From: Acidobacteria bacterium 28-1
GTDB lineage: Bacteria; Acidobacteriota; Blastocatellia; Pyrinomonadales; Pyrinomonadaceae
Length of the DNA stretch: 46,351 bases
Direction: 5' to 3'
NCBI GenBank assembly: GCA_002050365.1
Contig: MWYZ01000058.1
Span: forward strand, 1-46,351
This document shows, one piece after another, positions 39,077-46,351 of this stretch; position 1 is the first letter of the stretch; the number at the start of each line of letters is the position of its first letter. Below the pieces are notes generated by a model. The model saw only the letters and a program-made list of their open reading frames with translations. It was not told where the DNA came from and did no database searches. The position numbers were made by a program, and so were the translations under genes.

Positions 39077-41668
39077 ATGAAAAAACTGTGCATTCTTTTA
39101 TTTATTTTAATTTCTGCAGTTTACATCCAAGCGCAAGATACAAGTTCAGCGGAAGCGGGCAAAGTAGAATCGGCTGACGCAAAAAAATCGCAAGACTTAA
39201 AAAGCGGCGGAAAATTTAATCTGCCGCCCGAAAAAGCGAATCCTGTAAAAGTCGCCAGATTCATCGCCGCGCCTGTAATTGACGGAAGGCTCGACGATGA
39301 AGCGTGGAAATCCGCACAAATTTTAAAGGATTTTATTCAAACCGGACCGGGCGATAACGTCGCGCCTTCAAAACCGACCGAAGTGATGCTCGGTTACGAC
39401 GAAAAAAATTTCTATATTGCGTTTCGCTGTTTTGATGAAAAAGACAAAATTCGAGCGACGGTTGCCAAACGCGATAACGTTTTCGGCGAAGATAATGTGC
39501 GCGTCTGGCTCGATACTTACAATGACCAACGCCGCGCTTACGTCCTCGGCTTTAACCCGCTCGGAATTCAGCAGGATGGGATTTTTACTGAAGGACAAGG
39601 ACCGGATTTTTCGGTTGATATTGTGATGGAATCCAAAGGCGTTATAGAAGATTGGGGCTGGTCTGTAGAAGTTCAGATTCCGTTCAAATCTCTGCGCTAC
39701 ACCGCCGGCAAAGACAAACTCTGGGGCTTTAACGCAGCCAGAAACATTGACCGTTTTAACGACGAATTCGATTCGTGGCTGCCCGACGACCGCAACATTT
39801 CCGGCTTTTTAATTAAACACGGAAAACTCGCCGGAATGGAAGGCATCAAGGTTGAACGAACGCTCGAAATTGCTCCGAGCATTACGGTTTCAGAAAGCGG
39901 AAGACGAAGACGCACGATTTTTCAATCTACAGTTAACAATCTGCCGTCGGGCGCGATGCTCGACCCGGGACGTTTTCTCAATGAAGGATTGAAGCAGGAC
40001 ATCGGTGTCAACTTTAAACTCAACATCACGCCGAATGTAACGCTCGATGCCGCTTATAATCCGGATTTTGCCGAGATTGAAGCAGACGCTCCAGTCGTTA
40101 CGGCAAATCAGCGTTTCCCGATTTTCTTTCAAGAAAAACGTCCGTTCTTTCTCGAAGGCTCGGAGATTTTTCAATCGCCGCTGCAAACTTTTTATTCACG
40201 AACGATTGTTGACCCGGACATTGCCACCAAGCTGACTGGCAAAATCGGTAAAAACTCGTTCGGCTTTCTCGTCGCCTCGGACAAAGCGCCGGGTAATTAT
40301 TCGGAAGAAGAACGCGACGATCCGGGAATCAGACCGCGACTCGGCGAATTTTTAGACAAAAACGCATATTTTGGTGTTGTTCGCGTCAAACGCGATTTTG
40401 GAGAACAAAATAACGTCGGCTTTTTCGGCACGATGCGCGTCTTTCCGAGACAACGCAATTTCACGAGCGGTTTTGACGGAACTTTTAAGCTCAATCCGAA
40501 AACCGTGATGACCTTTCAAGTTGTCGGAACACACTCGCGGCGCAGCTTTTACAATCCCGAAACCAATCGCGCTCCGTATCGCACGGGGAACGGACTTGGT
40601 TATTATTGGAGTTTAGATTACACCAAAAAAAATCGCGGTTTCTTTTTAGAAGCCTTCGGACGCTCGCGTTACTACCGAGCCGATGCAGGTTTTACGCGCC
40701 GCGTAAATACGAACAGCATTTTCTTCGCCAATCGTCTCAGCACTGAACCGAAGCCGAAAGCAAAATTGATTCGCACTGATTGGCGACAATTTGCACGACT
40801 TAATTACGATTGGAAAGGACGTTCGCAGGACGGCTTTATCGGCACAAACTTTCAATTTCAATTACAGGGAAATCTGTTCGTCTTTACCGAAATGGGCATC
40901 GGTTACGAACGGCTTTTTGAAGAAGAATTCGGACCAAAACGCAGAATTAGACCGGATGGTTCGATTCAAAACGGCGCATTTTTCGGCGCGCCGGAACGCT
41001 CGGCTTATCAGCCTTACGTTAATGTGAGCATCAACAAAACCGTTAGTAAAAAACTTTCACTGCGTGCATTTACCGGATTAAACTGGAATAATTTCGATTT
41101 CGATTTCGGCAATGGAATCGGCAACGGTTTTGAAACGCGCTTTCCGCGCATCAGCCCGGCTTTCTCAGAATACTTAAACAGCTCTGAATACTTGGAATAT
41201 CTGCGTTTGCGGGCATTAAATCCGAATGACCCGAATAATTTTCCGCCCAATGAGCCGCCGCTTGATCCGGGCAGAGGAACGCAATTTGATTTGCAAGCCG
41301 GTTTTACATACAAACCTGTTGACCCGCTAAACATTTCATTCGATTACACCAAAAGCAAATTGACGCGCTACGATACAGACAAAGCAGCGTTCGATGCTAA
41401 TATCGTAACTCTGCGTTCGACGTATCAATTCACGAGGTTTATTTTTGCTCGCACGCGCATTGATTATAATTCGCTCCGCTCAAACGTGAGCGGACAAATG
41501 CTTTTAGGTTGGAATCCAAGTCCGGGAACTGCTCTCTACGTCGGCTACAATGACAATTTCAATTACAACGGTTTTAATCCGTATACCGGACAGTTAGAGC
41601 CGCGGTTTGAACGTAACAATCGCACATTTTTTATTCGAGCGTCGTATCTGTTTAGGAAAAGTTTTTAA
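39077..41668 (+). CDS. DUF5916 outer-membrane protein with CBM9-like N-terminal domain
   Basis: The 863-residue protein has a signal peptide (1-19), a carbohydrate-binding family 9-like domain ('APVIDGRLDDEAWKSAQ' through 'WGWSVEVQIPFKSLRY', about 55-215) and a long beta-barrel part with the family motif 'RFPIFFQEKRPFFLEGSEIFQSP' and a terminal Phe ('SYLFRKSF'). This is the DUF5916 architecture common in Bacteroidota, Acidobacteriota and Gemmatimonadota. Substrates are not established; binding or uptake of carbohydrate is the usual guess. A leader of 139 bases separates it from the DUF4097 gene, with a small hairpin (ACAAAGA / TCTTTGT). Confidence 0.85.
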   Translation: MKKLCILLFILISAVYIQAQDTSSAEAGKVESADAKKSQDLKSGGKFNLPPEKANPVKVARFIAAPVIDGRLDDEAWKSAQILKDFIQTGPGDNVAPSKPTEVMLGYDEKNFYIAFRCFDEKDKIRATVAKRDNVFGEDNVRVWLDTYNDQRRAYVLGFNPLGIQQDGIFTEGQGPDFSVDIVMESKGVIEDWGWSVEVQIPFKSLRYTAGKDKLWGFNAARNIDRFNDEFDSWLPDDRNISGFLIKHGKLAGMEGIKVERTLEIAPSITVSESGRRRRTIFQSTVNNLPSGAMLDPGRFLNEGLKQDIGVNFKLNITPNVTLDAAYNPDFAEIEADAPVVTANQRFPIFFQEKRPFFLEGSEIFQSPLQTFYSRTIVDPDIATKLTGKIGKNSFGFLVASDKAPGNYSEEERDDPGIRPRLGEFLDKNAYFGVVRVKRDFGEQNNVGFFGTMRVFPRQRNFTSGFDGTFKLNPKTVMTFQVVGTHSRRSFYNPETNRAPYRTGNGLGYYWSLDYTKKNRGFFLEAFGRSRYYRADAGFTRRVNTNSIFFANRLSTEPKPKAKLIRTDWRQFARLNYDWKGRSQDGFIGTNFQFQLQGNLFVFTEMGIGYERLFEEEFGPKRRIRPDGSIQNGAFFGAPERSAYQPYVNVSINKTVSKKLSLRAFTGLNWNNFDFDFGNGIGNGFETRFPRISPAFSEYLNSSEYLEYLRLRALNPNDPNNFPPNEPPLDPGRGTQFDLQAGFTYKPVDPLNISFDYTKSKLTRYDTDKAAFDANIVTLRSTYQFTRFIFARTRIDYNSLRSNVSGQMLLGWNPSPGTALYVGYNDNFNYNGFNPYTGQLEPRFERNNRTFFIRASYLFRKSF

Positions 41669-41758
41669 AGTGGAAAAGTTTAAAAGTGAAAAGGTGAAAA
41701 AGTTTGTTGACTTTCAACAACCGACTTCTCCACTTTTCCACTTTTTCACTTTAAACTT
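41665..41758. repeat. GTGAAAA-family palindrome between convergent genes
   Basis: Units AAAGTGGAAAAGTTTAAAAG and GTGAAAAGGTGAAAAAG face CCACTTTTCCAC and TTTTTCACTTTAAACTT. A small GTTGACTTTCAAC hairpin sits in the middle. It fills the gap between the DUF5916 gene and the M16 gene and may end both transcripts. Confidence 0.75.
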
Positions 41759-43315
41759 CTACTCAAATACTTTATCAATTGGAGTAACGCTCACGTCCGC
41801 CGCCTTAACCGGAATCGGATAAGTAAAAATTATCTTATCTTCATCAGTAATTTCCTTTGACTTCGGCGCGGCGTATGAAATCGTCGCCGGCTGGTTGTTG
41901 ACGATTTGGTTGCGTAAACCTTCGGCGTCTTTGGTAATTATCACGACGCGCATTTTGTTCGATGCGAGATGCGTTTTGATTGCCTGATTAACATCTGCCA
42001 AAGTCAATTTCGACAAAGCCATTTTCATATATTCGTTAAAATTCGGAATGCCGTAAAACTTTGAATCGAGCGCGTAACCGAGTTCCGCATCTTTCGTCTG
42101 CGTCAAAATGTTGACGTATTTCGTCAAAAACCCGCGCGTTTCTTCAAAGGTCTGCTGGTCGAGCCCGTTTTTAACGAGTTTGTCATACTCGTAAAGCGTC
42201 GCACGAAGCGCGAAGTTAGCGTTTTGCGGTTCGACGGGGCGAATCCAGATTTGAAAAATCTGTTGCGAACGCGCCAGATTCGGGTCTGGGTCGAACTGAA
42301 ACATTCCGCGCGGAAAGTATTCGATATACGCATAATCGCCGTAATTCAAACCACGAAGCTCTCTAAGCCGTCCGTAAAGATAACTGTTTGACGAGCGATG
42401 TTGCCCGAAATACGACGCGACCAGTGCGAGCGCGGCGTAATCTTTGTGAGCGCGATTGACGCTAATCGGAAAACCCATCGAAATCGCCGTCGCGCGAGTT
42501 TCGCGCTGAACGATATCAATCTTCATTCCATCGGAGAGTTTCGGCGCGGCAATTTTTTGCACCATTTTCTCGCCTTTCGGCAATTTTGCAAAATCAGTCG
42601 TTAATTCGTTAGAAAATTTCTGGTCGAACCCGCCCGAAAGTCCGAGAACAAGGTTTGCCTGCGTGTAATTTTTCGCGTAGAAATCTTTTACATCCTGCAA
42701 AGTCAATCTTTCGAGCGAAGAAACTTTGCCCATCGAATGATTTTCGTAAACCGTGCCGGCGTAAATGATATTGTAAAGTCGTTCTTTGCCGAGTTCTTCG
42801 TCGTTACCTTCGCGCAAACCGGTTTTCAAAAAGTTTATCGCATCTTGTTTAAGGCGTGAAAAATCTTCTGGACGAAAGCCAGGTTCGAGCAGCATTTGGC
42901 GAATGAGCGAATAATACTTCGGCAAATTGTCAACATGCGTCTGCCCAACAAAAGTCGTCATTTCCTTATCCGCCTGCCAACCGAAACCAGCCGCCATCGG
43001 ATAAAACTGCGCGACAATTTCGTCGTAAGTTAGATTTTTACTTCCGCCGTTGGCAATCATCGCCGCCGTCAAACTCGCCACGCCTTCTTTGCCTTGCGGG
43101 TCGCTCGTCGCGCCGGTCAAAAATTGGATGCGCATTGAGACAAGCGGCGATTTGCTCGGCTGAAAGACGTTTGCTGAATCGGCTGATTTCATATTATTTC
43201 CCTGTGATTTAGGCGTTACCTTAAATTCTTTGACCTGCGCGAAACCTGGAAACGCCAAAGCGAAAAGCATCAAAAGTAAAAAAGCATTTTTCATTTTCAA
43301 TTTACTGATTTCCAT
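41759..43315 (-). CDS. M16-family peptidase-like protein, catalytically inactive partner
   Basis: The 518-residue protein has a signal peptide ('FLLLMLFALAFPGFAQ') and two M16 half-domains. The zinc motif HxxEH, expected shortly after 'MRIQFLTGATSDPQGKEGVASL', is absent ('LTAAMIANGG' stands there). The second half keeps the arginine-tyrosine-type region ('NSYLYGRLRELRGLNYGDYAYIEY'), used for substrate binding in the inactive subunit of M16B heterodimers. Its ATG overlaps the stop of the catalytic partner (TAATG), so the two subunits are made together. Confidence 0.87.
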   Translation of the reverse strand: MEISKLKMKNAFLLLMLFALAFPGFAQVKEFKVTPKSQGNNMKSADSANVFQPSKSPLVSMRIQFLTGATSDPQGKEGVASLTAAMIANGGSKNLTYDEIVAQFYPMAAGFGWQADKEMTTFVGQTHVDNLPKYYSLIRQMLLEPGFRPEDFSRLKQDAINFLKTGLREGNDEELGKERLYNIIYAGTVYENHSMGKVSSLERLTLQDVKDFYAKNYTQANLVLGLSGGFDQKFSNELTTDFAKLPKGEKMVQKIAAPKLSDGMKIDIVQRETRATAISMGFPISVNRAHKDYAALALVASYFGQHRSSNSYLYGRLRELRGLNYGDYAYIEYFPRGMFQFDPDPNLARSQQIFQIWIRPVEPQNANFALRATLYEYDKLVKNGLDQQTFEETRGFLTKYVNILTQTKDAELGYALDSKFYGIPNFNEYMKMALSKLTLADVNQAIKTHLASNKMRVVIITKDAEGLRNQIVNNQPATISYAAPKSKEITDEDKIIFTYPIPVKAADVSVTPIDKVFE

Positions 43316-44658
43316 TATTTGCCTCCTTTTTTCGTCGCCAAAGTTATAATCGTCTGGTTATTGTCGGTGAAGTATTTCGCCGCCATTTGGCGAATGTCTT
43401 CGGTTGTAATCGAATCATACAAGGCAAAACTTTTATCAATCGTTTCCGGCGAGCGGCGAAGCGCAACGTAACGCGCCAGAGTTCCGGCAATCGCGTCATT
43501 GCTGTTCATCGCCATCGAAAAACCGTAACGCATCCGCGAGCGTGTTTCCTCCAACTGTTTTTGCGGAATCGTTTCCGCGGCGAAGCGTTTGTAGGTTTTT
43601 ACAATCTCATCGCGCACGTAATTTAAATCTTTCACATCTTTGACCTGCGCCGTCACTGTGAAAAGTTCCGGGTCAATGTGATTATCGGCATCAGGCGAGA
43701 TGAAAACAGCTTTTTGTTCTTTAATCACGAGCCTTTGATACAATTCAGAATTATCGCCAAAGGCAATGGCGCTCAGCAAATCGAGCGCGGCTTTATCCTT
43801 TTCAGTTTCAGAAAAAGCCGGCGCGCGGTAAGCGACCATCACAATCGGGAGCGTCGCGGAACTCCAATCAATATGCTTGCTGCGGGCTTCGGTTTGCGCC
43901 GGCTCGACCGGAATCGTTTGTTTATAATTGCCCGGTTTCCAATCGCTCCAATACTTTTTCACCTTTGCCAAAACTTCCGCTTGGTTAATATCGCCGACGA
44001 TAATAATTGTCGTGTTTTCGGGACGATAAAAGCGGTTGAAAAATTCCAGACCGTAAGCGTATTGATTCGGGTAATCTTTGATGTCTTCGAGATAACCCAT
44101 TGTCGTGTGGCTGTAGGTATGTTTACGAAAAGCAGTTTCACGCATCACTTCATACATTTTGAAAAACGGACTCGCCGAGTTTTTGTTGTATTCGCCTAAA
44201 ACCGCGCCGGCTTCTGTTTTAAATTGCTCTTCGGAAAATTTGAGTTTTTGAAAACGGTCGGCTTCGAGGCGCATAATTTCGTCCAAATCTTCTTTAGCGA
44301 AAGTTTCGTGATAAACCGTGCGGTCGTCGGATGTATATGCGTTTGAAGACGCGCCAGCTTTTTTCATAACTTCGTCAAAGCGCCCAGCGGGGAAGTTTTC
44401 ACTGCCGCGAAACATCAAATGCTCGAAAAAATGCGCGTATCCACTTTTGTTTGCTTCGACTTCGTTACGCGAGCCGGTGCCGATGACTATATACAACGAA
44501 ACGAGATTTGGATAATCAGTCGGGACGGTTACGACGCGCAAGCCGTTCGGCAAATCATCGGTTTTATACTGATACGGTAAGACCTTGCGCGTCTGCGCCG
44601 CGGTTGTCAAAATCGAAGCTGCCAGAAATAAAGTTAGAAAAAAGAGAAAAAATTTCAT
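43315..44658 (-). CDS. M16-family zinc peptidase, catalytic subunit
   Basis: A 447-residue periplasmic (signal peptide 1-21) pitrilysin-like protease. The inverted zinc motif is intact: 'YAHFFEHLMFRGSENFPAGRF' has His76, Glu79 and His80. The third ligand is expected in 'FKTEAGAVLGEYNK' about 75 residues later. 'SSNAYTSDDRTVYHETF' and 'VGDINQAEVLAKVKKYW' complete the family pattern. With its inactive neighbour it should form an M16B heterodimer that degrades peptides in the periplasm. It is read from the divergent gap with the repeat protein gene. Confidence 0.9.
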   Translation of the reverse strand: MKFFLFFLTLFLAASILTTAAQTRKVLPYQYKTDDLPNGLRVVTVPTDYPNLVSLYIVIGTGSRNEVEANKSGYAHFFEHLMFRGSENFPAGRFDEVMKKAGASSNAYTSDDRTVYHETFAKEDLDEIMRLEADRFQKLKFSEEQFKTEAGAVLGEYNKNSASPFFKMYEVMRETAFRKHTYSHTTMGYLEDIKDYPNQYAYGLEFFNRFYRPENTTIIIVGDINQAEVLAKVKKYWSDWKPGNYKQTIPVEPAQTEARSKHIDWSSATLPIVMVAYRAPAFSETEKDKAALDLLSAIAFGDNSELYQRLVIKEQKAVFISPDADNHIDPELFTVTAQVKDVKDLNYVRDEIVKTYKRFAAETIPQKQLEETRSRMRYGFSMAMNSNDAIAGTLARYVALRRSPETIDKSFALYDSITTEDIRQMAAKYFTDNNQTIITLATKKGGK

Positions 44659-44866
44659 TGTCTGCTCCTTGAAAAGTGTTTTAAAATCTTATTTTGGATG
44701 AATTTCAGATTATTTTGTTGCTTGCTGAATAGCAAACAACTCTTTACTTTCAAAAAGATACGAAACAAATGTGGAAAACTTAAAATTTCTTGTTGTAATT
44801 TATCAACTTATGTTGTATAAATTATAGCGGACAAACCATTTCTTGATTTTTGATAAGGAGATTATA

Positions 44867-46036
44867 ATGAAGTTAACCAAAAGTTCTTTTATTTTTGCCC
44901 TAAGTTTCTCCCTCTTTTTCGTTTCTTTCCCAAGTTTTACAACCCAAACTGTTTTCGCCCAAGAATCGCGCATTGCTCTGCAACGCGGTTACCGCACCGG
45001 TTATTCAGACGGCTATATGTCCGGCTACCGCGATACGATTGAAAACGCGGCGAAAAGTTATGACAAACATAACGAATATACCAAAGCCGATCGCGCTTAC
45101 AGTAAAGAGTATGGTTCGGTGGAAGATTACCGCGACGGTTATCAGCAAGGTTTTGAACGCGGTTACGACACCGGATTTGAAAAACGCTCGTTTGACGCGA
45201 CCGTTCCGCTTAATTTGGCAAAGCGTGGCGGTGTTTCGGCGACGACAGTCGGCACAACGACGACTAAAACGACGGTCGAGGAAAAATCGCCGACCGAAGC
45301 AGTCATCGAAACGGTTGTAACCGACAAAGTTGTCGAACCGGTGGTGACGAATAATGTTGAAGGACAAGTTTCCGAAAATACCGATAAAACTTCTACGACC
45401 GATACCGCAAACACACCAACAACGCCTGCAACCGAACAGCCGCCGATTTTAACTACGGGGACGGAAAGTAATAATTCCGGAGTGAGTAGTGAAACGGCAA
45501 TTTTAATTCCGACTGAAACCGAGTTGATTATCGAATTACTTGACGACATCAACACTGAAAAAAACCGCGAAGGCGACCGCTTCAAAGCGCGGGTGATTTC
45601 GCCGAACGAACTCAACGGCGCAATTATCGAAGGAAGAATTTCAAAAATCCAAAAACCGGGGAGAATTAAACGACGAGCGGAAGTTTTACTTTCATTCGAC
45701 CGCATCGTTTTGTCGCAAAATCGCTGGAGCAATTTCAACGCGATTTTGACGGAAGTTCTTCCGCTCAAAGGTGATAACGTCAAACGCGTGGACACCGAAG
45801 GCATGGTTGAAGGTAAAAGTTCGGTTAAAAGCGATTCGGTTAAAATCGGCGCGGCAACCGGCACAGGCGTAGTTGTCGGCGCGATTGCCGGCGGACCGGC
45901 TGGCGCGGCAATCGGCGCCGGAGTCGGTGCTGCGTTCGGAGTCGGCGCAGCCGTCGTCGAACGCGGAAAACACATCAATCTTAACAAAGACCAGCAGCTT
46001 CGCATCAAGTCTGCGTATGAAACGCAAATCAGATAG
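44867..46036 (+). CDS. Exported GYxxGY-repeat protein with glycine-zipper domain
   Basis: The 389-residue protein starts with a signal peptide ('FALSFSLFFVSFPSFTTQTVFAQ'). The N-terminal part has repeats of the type GYxxGYxxGY ('RGYRTGYSDGYMSGY', 'YRDGYQQGFERGYDTGF'). A Thr-rich linker of about 100 residues leads to a beta domain ('TELIIELLDDINTEKNREGDRFKARVI', 'GRISKIQKPG', 'AEVLLSFDRIVL') and then a glycine zipper ('GTGVVVGAIAGGPAGAAIGAGVGAAFG'). AAGGAG 8 bases ahead fixes ATG 44867 over the ATG at 44843. Membrane association of the zipper is likely; the role is unknown. It is divergent from the M16 pair. Confidence 0.8.
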   Translation: MKLTKSSFIFALSFSLFFVSFPSFTTQTVFAQESRIALQRGYRTGYSDGYMSGYRDTIENAAKSYDKHNEYTKADRAYSKEYGSVEDYRDGYQQGFERGYDTGFEKRSFDATVPLNLAKRGGVSATTVGTTTTKTTVEEKSPTEAVIETVVTDKVVEPVVTNNVEGQVSENTDKTSTTDTANTPTTPATEQPPILTTGTESNNSGVSSETAILIPTETELIIELLDDINTEKNREGDRFKARVISPNELNGAIIEGRISKIQKPGRIKRRAEVLLSFDRIVLSQNRWSNFNAILTEVLPLKGDNVKRVDTEGMVEGKSSVKSDSVKIGAATGTGVVVGAIAGGPAGAAIGAGVGAAFGVGAAVVERGKHINLNKDQQLRIKSAYETQIR

Positions 46037-46038
46037 CC

Positions 46039-46097
46039 AATTACGAATTACGAATTAAAGAACATTTTCCGACATTCGTAATTTGAAATTCGTAATT
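46039..46097. repeat. AATTACGAATTACG palindrome
   Basis: AATTACGAATTACGAATT (46039-46056) faces ATTCGTAATTTG and AAATTCGTAATT (46074-46097). The same word runs four times inside mfd (13223-13256). It stands three bases behind the stop of the repeat protein gene. Confidence 0.75.
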
Positions 46098-46140
46098 GAT
46101 TAAGTTTGGCGCGAACAAAAGCCGAGCAACGCGCCTTTTA

Positions 46141-46210
46141 AATTCTACGAGATTTTTCTGCAAAGTATTTTTGTTCTCCTTTTTGAACTTTGCGACGATT
46201 TCGTAGAATT
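46141..46210. repeat. AATTCTACGA palindrome upstream of the transposase fragment
   Basis: AATTCTACGAGATTTTTCTG plus CAAAGT (46141-46166) is largely complementary to ACTTTGCGACGATTT plus CGTAGAATT (46187-46210). Outer 10 bases match perfectly and inner words match with small gaps. It may be a repeat of the window's general type or the end of an element. Confidence 0.6.
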
Positions 46211-46286
46211 TTTTGTTTGAACACAGAAAGTCGAACGTTCATGTAAAATAAGCAGGTAAGACAAAGTAATGAGGTATAATGGTGGA

Positions 46287-46351
46287 ATGAAAATACCAAC
46301 CAAATTTGTCAAAGCTTTGTCTGATGAAGAACATACCAAACTTCTTGGGAA
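46287..46351 (+). CDS. N-terminal fragment, possible IS630-type transposase
   Basis: ATG 46287 follows a GAGGT site at 46271-46275 and opens a frame beginning MKIPTKFVKALSDEEHTKLL that leaves the window. Such starts ('xxxFVKxLSDEE') resemble the first residues of IS630-family transposases. With 21 residues the call is tentative. TATAAT at 46275-46280 overlaps the same stretch without a convincing -35. Confidence 0.35.
   Translation, partial: MKIPTKFVKALSDEEHTKLLG

Noticed and set aside
45163..46008. 281-codon open frame on the minus strand
   Set aside because: Shadow of the GYxxGY/glycine-zipper gene; the Ala/Pro-rich product mirrors the glycine zipper and Thr linker.
1..46351. tRNA, rRNA and riboswitch genes
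   Set aside because: I looked for the TTCGA/GGTTC arm patterns and common riboswitch cores in the gaps and saw no convincing case. A covariance-model scan would settle it.

Overview
The window reads as chromosome of a diderm bacterium of about 45-47% GC. An Oar-type TonB receptor with an N-terminal carboxypeptidase-regulatory domain, a DUF5916 barrel protein, DUF4097 proteins, WaaA (so a Kdo-type LPS), and intergenic palindromes like those I associate with Blastocatellia/Pyrinomonadaceae point to the Acidobacteriota. That placement is inference; no rRNA is present to test it.

Layout. 1-85 and 46287-46351 are the first codons of two different transposase-like genes cut by the window ends. 261-3415 holds efp, waaA and a GT2 glycosyltransferase. 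3492-5906 is a lecithin:cholesterol-acyltransferase-like lipase whose 3' third and downstream region are repeated as an exact 841-bp tandem duplication. 5945-8492 encodes the start of an F0 operon (AtpZ-like, AtpI-like, atpB, atpE) that stops after atpE; the other ATP synthase genes are not here. 8762-10312 is a membrane-anchored pseudokinase. 10326-15109 is mfd flanked by two toxin-antitoxin pairs (RelE/Phd-like downstream, HicAB upstream and divergent). 15171-17045 is lysS with a large low-GC insertion. 17093-19760 has small proteins, an RraB-like protein and an acyltransferase. 19839-23117 is the Oar-like receptor.

24220-28975 is the most coherent unit. On the minus strand, closely packed, come an outer-membrane protein, the Mn transporter mntH, a 40-codon membrane ORF, an mntR-type regulator, then btaA and btaB for betaine lipid (DGTS) synthesis. 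Upstream lies a decayed second mntR. 29412-36643 is a second minus-strand block: a PHP-domain hydrolase, three GT4 glycosyltransferases, a membrane protein and a MacB/FtsX-type permease, plausibly making a glycolipid or glycan. Together with the acyltransferase and lipase, much of the window concerns lipids and envelope. 36991-46036 carries secreted or outer-membrane proteins (DUF4097, DUF5916), an active/inactive M16 protease pair and a repeat protein with a glycine zipper.

The window is rich in short AT-rich palindromic repeats of at least seven sequence families. Most are intergenic, but several lie inside reading frames (four in mfd, one in btaB, perhaps one in the GT2 gene), where they add low-complexity peptide segments or false starts. 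I found no tRNA, rRNA, CRISPR array or complete insertion sequence.
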